Assembly (NCBI GenBank): GCA_013396915.1
Contig: VWZL01002041.1
Span: 2,044 to 66,043 of the forward strand
Direction: 5' to 3'
Length of the DNA stretch: 64,000 bases
Origin: Stercorarius parasiticus
Taxonomy: Eukaryota; Chordata; Aves; Charadriiformes; Stercorariidae
Both the position numbers and the translations under genes were made by a program. Positions 12,001-22,000 of this stretch are shown here, in pieces. The notes beneath the pieces were generated by a model. The model saw nothing but the letters and a program-made list of their open reading frames with translations, made no database searches and had not been told where the DNA came from. How positions within the stretch are numbered: position 1 is the stretch's first letter; every line of letters begins with the position of its first letter.

Positions 12001-14980
12001 AATGTGGCACTAGCTAAACGGCATTGCATAAATCATGAGAACGGGGACTATATACCTACCACTGCTGTAGGACCAAGCTGAAAGAAAACTCCTCCTCTGC
12101 CTATTAGATGTCACTTGCTTGTAGTCTGACTACGCACAAGGATCTCTGCATGCCACCTAGGTAGGGCCATACAGATATAGCCACCCAGAACCAGAGAGCG
12201 CCCAAAACTACCTGTAAGGTGGCAATGTGCCATCTACAAAGGGCCTGATTTACGTTAGTATGACTCCACCGCTGTCAGCTCTCATGCTTACAGGTGTATC
12301 ACACCTCTAACATGTATCTGCAGGCAGAATCCAGGTGTCAGAGTTATGGATGACAGCTGTCATTGACGCAGACCTCCTCTTGGGGTGCAGTGGGCCCTCT
12401 TTTTTTGGTCCTTTTTTCCCTATGATGGCAGCTGTGTTAGCTAAGGCACTCCTCACTGGGGAAATACAATTCAGTCAGTGCTCACTAGGGCCAGGAATTC
12501 ATCAGCACAGATATGAGTCGTTCGCAACATTCAGAAAACACGTGGATCAAACCACCTGTGAATTACACTGATTCAGCACATCCACTGGACAGTCCTGCAG
12601 CCCAACTCTTTCCTGGACAACTCCGCCTATTTGGCCCGTTCTGGCAAGCTCCACACCCTCAGCACCAATAGCCAGAGTTTCAGAGGAGGAAATGAATCAT
12701 GCCCTCGGAATGCAACTGAAATCCCACAGATCTAAGAAAATACTTATTCATCTGCATATGTATACATGCATACCTCATATATTGCCAATTAGATTTCAAT
12801 CAGGTACTGCATATGAATAAAAATACCCCCAATCTAGTGTAATTTAACATTAGGTGGCATTCCAAAGATATGGCACGTGATTATAAATGAAACAAGCAGT
12901 ACCATGTGACTTAAAACACAAAGTCGACTGAATTTGGGCCCAATCCAGCACAAAATAACCACAACTTTTCCAGGCTACACAGACATGAGGTTTGAATGGC
13001 TGCACTGTGGCAACATGACACATAATTCAGAAACACCAACTTGCTATAGAAAGGCAGTAAGGTATTGTCTAGATTGGGGCAAAACAGCCTGCAAAAACAT
13101 TTTAGCTAAAATTAATATAGCATAAGAAAGGGTGGGTGAAGTCTGATTTGTGAGTGGCCAAAACAAAACCACAGGGAGATCCCCTTAATTAAATTATTAC
13201 TGATTTGTTTACCTTTGCATGTGAAGTCCCCACTTCTGGGTCATGTCACCTCTCTGCCTCTTTGTTTCCCAGCTTCCTCCTTTTTTACCACATCAACTTA
13301 AGATGGCCAGGCACAAGAGCTACCTGTCCACGCTCACGCAGGCCTGGCCAAGCCGCACGTCTCTTCCACAAGCAAAAAGAGTGGGACAGCAACAGCACCA
13401 AACTTTCTGGAACAGCCAAGCAGCTCAGATGCAAGTCCCATCTTTTTAAAGCAGTGTCAATGCTTAAGGCCTGAATTTAGCTACAGGCTCCAACACAGGC
13501 ACCTATCTCGTTTGCTAACAGGGGATTTTCAGTGTGCTAATTACCCCCCGGCAGGGGAGCCCCCCTTGGGTTGGGGCAGAGGTGGAGCAGGCAGATTATG
13601 CTGTGAGCAACAGTCCTTGCCCATACTGCTACTAAACAAAAAGGCACCGCAGGTAACATTCTTAGGTGGAAATAAGGTGACATGTATTGCACCGCAACAA
13701 CACCTAGTCACTAGTGTTTGCAACAGTTCCCACCAGAGACAGCTGGTAGTGACCTGCCTTCCAATGTCCTCTAGCTGTATGGTTATGTTGAAGACATGGA
13801 GGAGATCTGAAGCCACCAAAAAATGCAATAGTTACACTGCCTGGAACACCATCATACCTCTGTATGCGCCCTTTCCCGGAGAGCTACAGCTGTGCATTTT
13901 CTTCTAACCACTCCTTCAGTCTCCTGCTTACGGGTAGTTGCTGCATGTCATGAAGAGCTGAATGCGGCCTCCTGCTCTAGCTCAACTTTCACCCTGATTT
14001 AAAAACATTTATGTGACTATGTAACCAAATATGCCCCAAATATCGGAGTTTGGGGTCTCTCCTCATCCATGTGCTAAAATGCGTGTAGGAGTAAGCAGGA
14101 CAAAGAAGCCACAGAGACAGAGTCCATCGTCCTGGAAGTCCTTACATGAAATTTGCATTCTATTCGATTGGACAATTAACAGCTGCATACTTCCATTACA
14201 TTTCTTACACATGCAGTGCTTCGCAATGGCAGCACTGCCGTTTCCCAGCCGCCTGAGGTGGTATGAGTATTTCCACTCTCACGCTGCTGCTGCCACCACT
14301 ACTAAAAAGGCAGAGCAGACAAGCATGTTGGGAGCCATGGTCCATTTTGCCTGCCGTTACATCCTAACAGAGTCGACGCGACAGGTTGTAAAAAGCCTTT
14401 ACAACCTGGCAGGCTGCACATAGCAGTCTGAATTAGAATGACAGTGCTGTGTCATGTAGAAAAGGTAAAAGGACAGAAACTGATTCCCAGGGTGGCTTCT
14501 TCTATCACTTACGCTGGGAGATGGGACATTCCTCTCTGGGCAGCACACTCCAGAAATAATGGTACTCTGCGCTTTTGCAGGACTGTCTACTTAAAAAGCT
14601 GAGAGTGAGTTAGAAACATTGAAGAAGCCTCTATTCTGTGAGGTGGGTATGTGTTTTTATTACTATTTTGAAAGAGCATAGAAAATTCAAACCATTTGCC
14701 TGAGTCCAGACGCAGAGCCGTGAATAGAGTCCAGAAGTAGAGCTGTGAATAGTCCAGGAGTTTTCTGCCACAGCACATGTTCTGATCAATACTTGCTCAG
14801 GGCCATTTCCTAAAACAAGATACCAGGACACTGTGTGTAAGGCCCTGTATGGGTCTTACAGCAGATCTATTCCTTCCTCAGATCTATTCCCTCCTAGGCA
14901 AGGGTGCCACACTCCAGTGTTTTCATTCCCAAAGACTGACCACCAAAAATACATGGAACTCTCATTTAACCTTACACATC

Positions 14981-15220
14981 TAAAAATGATAAATTGGGTC
15001 CCTAAAAGGACTGAAACGTCAGACTTGACTCCAAAGGTTCAAACATAAGAAATCCAGGTTGCAGGTGTAAAAATGATTCATTTGGTCCCTAAAAGGGCTG
15101 AAACAACAGGTTTACTCCTAAATATAAGAAATACAGGTTGCAGGTGTAAAAATGATAAATTTAGTCCCTAAAAGGAGCAAAACATCAGATTGACTCCCAA
15201 ATACCAGAAACACAGGTTGC
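14981..15220. repeat. degenerate tandem repeat, three units of about 80 bp
   Basis: Three head-to-tail units start with 'taaaaatgat' at 14981, 15068 and 15147, giving lengths of 87, 79 and 74 bp. Each unit continues with a 'ggtccctaaaagg' or 'agtccctaaaagg' block, a '(g)aaac..cag' block and an 'acaggttgc' or 'ccaggttgc' end. The units have diverged by substitutions and small deletions. The array lies directly before a CR1 3' end and about 0.6 kb upstream of the SDE2 start codon. No coding potential is seen. Confidence 0.85.
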
Positions 15221-15237
15221 CGTATGTCCAGTTTGAG

Positions 15238-15442
15238 ATATTCAGAAGAAATTCTTTACTGTGAGGGTGGAACTGGAACAGGTTGCCCAGAGAAGCTGTG
15301 GCTGCCCCATCCCTGGAGGTGTTCAAGGCCAGGCTGAATGGGGCTTTGAGCAACCTGGTCTGGTGGGAGGTGTCCCTGCCCAGGGCAGGGGGGTTGGAAC
15401 GAGATGATGTTCAAGGTCCCCTCCAACTCTAACCATTCTATG
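15238..15442 (+). mobile_element. CR1 LINE 3' end
   Basis: A 5'-truncated CR1 in + orientation. It begins at 'agaagaaattctttactgtg', passes through the 'caggttgcccagagaagctg' segment and the 'gcccagggcaggggggttgg' segment, and ends in 'ccattctatgg', the CR1 terminal motif. Its last 74 bp (15369-15442) reappear at 16027-16100 as part of the assembly duplication. It ends only about 380 bp before the SDE2 start codon, so the SDE2 promoter region is bounded by retrotransposon sequence. Confidence 0.93.
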
Positions 15443-15549
15443 GAAAAAAAAAACCAAACCACCAAAACAAAAACAACCAGAAACCCAACAACTAGGAAAT
15501 CTTTCAAAACTCCACTTAAAGGAGAAAACAGTCAACAGCTCAGCCCAAA

Positions 15550-16025
15550 CCACCCGAGGGGGGAGAGAGGCAGAGACCTCGCACGCACCGCTAAACCTCG
15601 GGGAGTCCCGGAGAAAGACCGAGAGCCGCCGTGCGGGAGCGGGGCTGGGGCTGGGGCTGGGGCGGCCTCCGTCCGCACCTCCCCGCCGCCTCAGCCCCGC
15701 GCCTGCCCTCCCTCAGCAGTCCCCGCCCGCCTGATGGCCGTTAACGATCACCTGATCGCGCGCCGCTGTCGTCACGGGCGCACGCGCGGCAGCTGTTGGG
15801 CGGTGCTGGGAAGAGGGAGCGATGGCGCTGTTCGTGCGAGATCCGTTGGCGTCGCGGGCGCGGCCCTTCCCGCTGCCCCCCGGCGGCGGTTCGGTGCGCG
15901 GCCTCCTCCGCCATCGCGCTCGGGAGCTGGTGAGTGGAAGGCGGGGGGAAACCAGCGGCCCCTCAGGCCTCGGGGGTGGCGCTAGGCTGACGGTGGTGGC
16001 CAGCAGGCCGCATGGCTGCCGTCGC
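15550..16025. promoter_or_regulatory. CpG island / SDE2 promoter and first exon
   Basis: A GC-rich, CpG-dense block stands out from the AT-rich flanks and spans the sequence upstream of SDE2, its first coding exon (15822-15929) and the start of intron 1. There is no TATA box near the start codon, as is usual for housekeeping CpG-island promoters. A GGGGCT-type array at 15641-15662 has four G4 runs separated by CT. A small inverted repeat (cgatca...tgatcg) lies near 15745-15758. The transcription start is not determined. Confidence 0.75.
15641..15662 (+). other. G-quadruplex-type motif (four GGGG runs with 2-nt loops)
   Basis: Four runs of GGGG separated by CT on the + strand, about 160 bp upstream of the SDE2 start codon. 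It fits the canonical pattern for a G-quadruplex with very short loops. The second assembly copy of this region stops at exactly this motif (16299-16320), where the N gap begins. Confidence 0.7.
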
Positions 16026-19000
16026 NGGTGTCCCTGCCCAGGGCAGGGGGGTTGGAACGAGATGATGTTCAAGGTCCCCTCCAACTCTAACCATTCTATG
16101 GAAAAAAAAAACCAAACCACCAAAACAAAAACAACCAGAAACCCAACAACTAGGAAATCTTTCAAAACTCCACTTAAAGGAGAAAACAGTCAACAGCTCA
16201 GCCCAAACCACCCGAGGGGGGAGAGAGGCAGAGACCTCGCACGCACCGCTAAACCTCGGGGAGTCCCGGAGAAAGACCGAGAGCCGCCGTGCGGGAGCGG
16301 GGCTGGGGCTGGGGCTGGGGCNNNNNNNNNNNNNNNNNNNNNNNNNNNNNNNNNNNNNNNNNNNNNNNNNNNNNNNNNNNNNNNNNNNNNNNNNNNNNNN
16401 NNNNNNNNNNNNNNNNNNNNNNNNNNNNNNNNNNNNNNNNNNNNNNNNNNNNNNNNNNNNNNNNNNNNNNNNNNNNNNNNNNNNNNNNNNNNNNNNNNNT
16501 GTGGCGTCGCGGGCGCGGCCCTTCCTGCTGCCCCCCGGCGGCGGTTCGGTGCGCGGCCTCCTCCGCCATCGCGCTCGGGAGCTGGTGAGTGGAAGGCGGG
16601 GGGAAACCAGCGGCCCCTCAGGCCTCGGGGGTGGCGCTAGGCTGACGGTGGTGGCCAGCAGGCCGCATGGCTGCCGTCGCCCCTTCCCTGCCCGCCGTGG
16701 CGGTGGCACTGACGGGCTGTGGCGCGTCGCGGCTTCGGGGACGCTTCTTCTCATTGTTGTCGGTTAGCTGAGCGGGAGGGTTTGATAAAAGAAGAGTCTT
16801 TTAGTCTCATATATGTATTTTTGTATATATACATGGAAGATATCGTAGAACGGTTCGGGTTAGAAGGGACCTTAAAGATCATCGAGTTCCAACCCCCTGC
16901 CATGGGCAGGGACACCTCCCACTAGACCAGGTTGCTCAAAGCCCCATCCAGCCTGGCCTGGAACACCTCCAGGGATGGGACAGCCACAGCTTCTCTGGGC
17001 ACCCTGTTCCAGTGTCTCACCACCCTCACAGTAAAGAATTTCTTGCTAATATCTCATCTAAATCTACCCTCTTTCAGTTTAAAACCGTTACCCCTCGTCC
17101 TATCGCTCCACTCCCTGATCAAGAGTCCCTCCCCATCCTTCCTGTAGGCCCCCTTTAGGTACTGGAAGGCCGCTATAAGGTCTCTCCAGAGCCTTCTCTT
17201 CTCCAGGCTGAACAACCCCAACTCTCTCAGCCTGTCCTCATAGGAGAGGTACTCCAGCCCTCTGATCATCTTCGTAGCCCTCCTCTGGGTTTGCTCCAAT
17301 ATCGATCTTATATTCTTTACAGTTCAAAAAGTTGGGGGTTTGTTTGTTTTGTTTTGTTTTTTAATACAGATTGTTTGAACACTTATTGTAAATTTTCCCA
17401 TGGCATGGCTTTTCCCCGTGTGTGTTTGCAAGCTGATTTACACTCTGTTTAATCTTTGAGTAAACAGCAAATAAAGCAAGTACCATAGAGAACATTTATG
17501 CTTTTAAGATTATCTGATTTTTGCCTCCTCTCTGTTCCTATAGGAAGGAAGGAAACATTAATGATGTACTTTGTCAGAATGTTTCATTTTCAGTTGGTCA
17601 TATAATTCAATTTTGCTGTTTTTTAGAATATTCCTGAAGAAAGCTTGTATGTGAAGTGTAACGGGCGACTGGTTAATGATGAAGATGTACTGCAGAATGG
17701 AGCTGTTTATAGTCTGGAACCAAGACTTTGTGGTGGAAAAGGAGGTTTGTTGCTTAACTGCTTCTTATTGATTGGATTGATTATTAGGTTAAAAAACTTT
17801 TATTATACCATAGTCTATACTGACAGCAGCAGTCCTAATCTAATAGCACATCTCTTGTAATATGGATGACTGTGAGGTAATGTCTTTGAGCTGAAACCAA
17901 AGTCTACCTGCAAAGATGAGAATTGACCAGGGAAGCTGCAGTTCAGCTAACAGCTTTGCTGGCATAGCTCTTCTTTGTGCCCCTGGTCAGCTTAGCTCTA
18001 CTAGTAGAAATCTGTAACATGCATCAAAGTGACTTCAGAGTCAAAATTGTGTTTAAAAGCACCTGGTTTCTTAGGCTTCTAAGTTTCATTCACGGTCACT
18101 TACGACAAATGTTCAGGTACAAATAGTGTGTGATTTGAGTAAGTTATATGACCCAATTATTTTGTCTTCTCTTATTTGAAAACACATATAAATGCCAAGA
18201 TCTCAGTAGCCTAAGAATTAAAGAATCCAGTCTAAACTAAGCTCCTTATGTTGACAAAATATTTTAACTGTGTTACAGGAGATGTATATTAATCATATAA
18301 AACAATACAGCCACTGGCAATGTGGGCATTCCCTAAAATGGAACATGATGGGTGAAGCAAGTTTAGCCGCGTATTTGAGCGTAGTTGGAGTCAATATGTT
18401 TGCTTTTTGAATCCAGTACTCAGAATTTTCCAGCTGTTGAGCTAAAATGCTGAATAATTGTGCAGCCTTGCATCAGGCTGCAGCTCAGCTTACTTTGTCT
18501 TCTTGAGTTTTAAATAGAACGGGAAATAAATGTTGTTGCTATGGCTTATGAGGTATTGTGGTTTCTTTAAGTGCCCTAAAAGTGGTGCATAGGATGGTTC
18601 TTCCTTACCTATTGTCCGTCAGCTTCAGTTATCCTGGGTTGACACAGGACACGTTCTGTGATTCACTTTGTGTTACTGATGTGCCATTGGGGTCAGTTTA
18701 AAATTGTTCTTCAGCAATTTTGTCGGCTTTCTGAAGTTTTCCTTTTGTTTTGACTTTATAACTTAAAAGCCTGATAAAAACAGGCAAACACAGGTCAGAA
18801 CTATTGAGACTTACTGTATGATCTCAAGGGAATACCAGTCATGCAGTCTTAGAAGAGAACTGAGCATTTTGTTATCAGACCTAATTCAGCACCCTTAGTG
18901 ACCTTAGTGAATGCAGTGCTGTTGATTTTTGGGAGCACGCCTGGCTAGGTGTAGCAGCTGGGTCTGCATTCTTCAGAACATAAAATTCAATAGCACATTT

Positions 19001-22000
19001 CATGAGCTACAGAAATTCTCCTCAGCAGTGGCAGCAATTGTTTTTTTTAGCTGGACACAGTACTTTTTCTGCCTTACGGTAGCAGGCTGTCTGAATCAGT
19101 TACTGCTTGAAACACTCCTTAAAAGGTACTTTTGGGGCACTGAAAAGTATAGCGTTGTTCAGCTTCTAGTTAAAAAACAGTGCTTGTTGCTTTCAAATTG
19201 CTTGAAGGATTATATTAATATTAATCCACATTGTGTTTCTTTGACGTAGTTGAGCAAGTGTCTTTTTTCCAGCTGGAGACAGCGTAAGGTGGGACCGAAT
19301 GAGAGAAATGTAGCTGTCTTTCCTATGAGTAATTAGTGGCCGAGGAGGAGATCTATTTTGGGGGGGCTTTCCAGCATAACATTGTACATCATGATCATCT
19401 TGATGAAGCGGCTAAGGCTGTCTCCTAAAAAAGTTATTTTATTTTCTGTTAGATTTTTAAAAGGGGATTTAAGATCGGTGGGGGCTAAAGGGGCTAAGAG
19501 GGACTTGTATCTTGGGTAAATTAGAAAGGACCCAAAAAGTTATCTTGAGAAGAAAACGGTTTCAAACCCTTCTGCTGGGGGAGCGTAGAGATAGGCTTCC
19601 ATGTTGGAAATGCTGCACAGGTTCTAGTAAATTTTGAGTCCATCTAGTGTTATATCAGGAATACAAAAATGAGATGAGTGGTAAATGCTGGATATCTTTT
19701 TTTCATCCAGTGTTTCAGCATTTCCCCCAGTGACAATTCTTCATCATGTTGCAACTTTGAACTTACCCTTTATTTCAGTTGCATTGAGGGAGAGGAAAGT
19801 GGTGAATTCACTGTGCTCTTTTTCCATAATTAATTATTTTGTCGTGTGCTAGTTCATCTCCATTTGTTTCTGTTTAGCTAATTCTTGATTACTGTTTTTT
19901 TCCTCAGGGTTTGGGTCTATGCTGCGAGCACTTGGTGCTCAGATTGAAAAGACAACAAATAGAGAGGCTTGCCGAGATCTCAGTGGAAGGAGACTTCGAG
20001 ATGTCAATCATGAAAAAGCGTAAGGCATTTTCTTGGAAGCTAGAATTATAAAATAAGCTGACCATGTAGTTCACTGTTAAGAAAAGAGGTCAAACAACAG
20101 GCTGTTGTAGCAATGAAGTTTTATTTTTGAATACTAAAAGTGCAAAAGTGAAATCTTAAGCACAGATATACCAGAACCTGACAGGATTCTTCTGAGTGTA
20201 TTACTGCAAAATAGACGTGGTTGTGCTGCAGCCTGCTTCTGAGAGACTGTTTAGCACCTCTTGGTTTTCTCATCTGGAATTCTCACAGTTCTTGTCTCTG
20301 AAGCTGCAAGACCATGATATTGGGGATATGGACCTCACTGCTGTTTCTGGCTTCTAAAATAAATTTTACTCTCTTCTCTGTGGTAGAATCTCTGTATATT
20401 CCCTCAGTAATTCCCCTGAGTGTTGTTACTTGTCTTTTCCCATTGTCTCCCATCTTAGCAGGTGGTAGAAGCATTCAGTAATTGCAAAGCAACAAACTGA
20501 TATTACGTTAAATGCTGGAAATGCTCTCATTTTCATGGTTCTGTCAACTGCAGGATGGCTGAATGGGTGAAGCAGCAAGCAGAACGGGAAGCAGAAAAAG
20601 AGCAAAGGCGCTTGGAAAGGCTGCAGCGGAAGCTTGCAGAGCCAAAGCACTTTTTCACAAATCCAGACTACCAGCAGCAGTGTCATGAAATGGCTGAGCG
20701 ACTCGAAGATTCAGTCCTTAAAGGTGTGGCAGTTTAACCTCACTTTCTCTCCTCAAAAAGTGAAGCAAACTAAAAGTTCCTTTAGCCTCACTCCAGTAGG
20801 AAATGTAAAAAAAAATTGCTGGCAGTAATTCCTTCAATTGAATGAAATTTTAAATTCCAGTAAAATTTGTTGGACTTAATTTTTCCTGTTTGGCTGCTCC
20901 TTCTCTTAAATTGCATTGAACAGCGTAACACAGATGCAAGTGATGCTTCATCTTGCGGTACAACAGAGTCATCTCGTAACAAAAGCAAAATTCTGTGAAG
21001 GTAGTGTTGCTAATTCAGCTCTAAGAATTACATAATCATTTCCAGTGAAGTGAGAAAATAGAAATTGAATCCAACTAGAAAATACCTCGTTTCACCTACT
21101 GTTCTTTGTAGTTATTTTATGTATCCACGGCTTGTTCTCTTGTTGTCAGCTTGGTAGTGAAACTTGAGGATGAATGGGATGTAGAACCTGAGAGTTCGGT
21201 TCAGGAATCCAATTTTAATTGACTCTGTGCCTTAGTAAAACAGTTTAGAAAATCTGCTGCTGCTACTGAATTTATTTTGAAGCATTGAGTCTGTGTAAGT
21301 GCGCACCAATAGTGATTATTTTCAGTTAGTGTTTTAAATTGCATCTGAAATGAAAAGATAAGTTGAATTTACAACATGTATGAATTGCATACTGATGAAG
21401 TAGACTTTTAACTTTGTTTTGAAGGACTGCAGGCTACTTCAAGCAAAATGGTGTCACCAGAAAGTGGCGAGAGTCGGAAGCGTCCAGGTGAACCTGGAAA
21501 TTATGGAACAAAATCTCGAAAAAGAAAATGTTTTTGGTAAGCATTATGCCTTGTTTTTATACTCAAGTATTAAGCCTTGAACAGGATGACAAGTTAGGTA
21601 CATACAAGTAAGCAGCATCTTATCGGAGATGTAGACTTTAGTAGGAGTAAGTAAATTGAACTGACTAAATCGTAGAACGGAAAGTAAAGGTTGCTGTATT
21701 CATGTAATTCTGTGCCAGCTGGAGGAGCAGACAAACTTTATTTGCAAAAATAGGCACCTTTCCCTGCCCCTTCTAATATGGTTACATTCTACTACCTCCC
21801 ACTGTCCTTTTTTTTTTTTTTTATTAATGAATTAAATTTACAATGAACTTAAAAGGGTTGGGGAGATTTTTTTTTTTCCTTGGCATTTTTCACCTAATGT
21901 AACATGAAAGAGAAGCCTTAATGATTCCAGTGGTGTTTGCAGTAGCAATAGGTAGCACACATTCCTGTATTGGGAATGGTGTAAAAAGATAACCTGTTTT

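Larger units (their letters stand above)
724..14980. other. AT-rich intergenic DNA, no gene recognised
   Basis: About 14 kb were read on both strands without a recognisable coding exon. Open frames here are at most about 150 codons, low in complexity or unlike any family I know, and none shows consistent splice signals. Identifiable contents are a pyrimidine-rich CTC microsatellite at 6487-6513 and two probable ancient amniote repeat copies (about 3300-3425 and 8975-9055), both listed separately. In the human gene order H3-3A lies beyond SDE2 on this side, but no histone H3 exon is visible here. Distal regulatory DNA or a 3' untranslated region from a gene further left cannot be excluded. Confidence 0.6.

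Noticed and set aside
15404..16754. Long open frames on both strands across the duplicated CpG island, including frames that read through the Ns
   Set aside because: They join CR1, promoter and exon 1 sequence and treat N as coding. Only the 15822-15929 part is a real exon, supported by splicing into exon 2 of SDE2.
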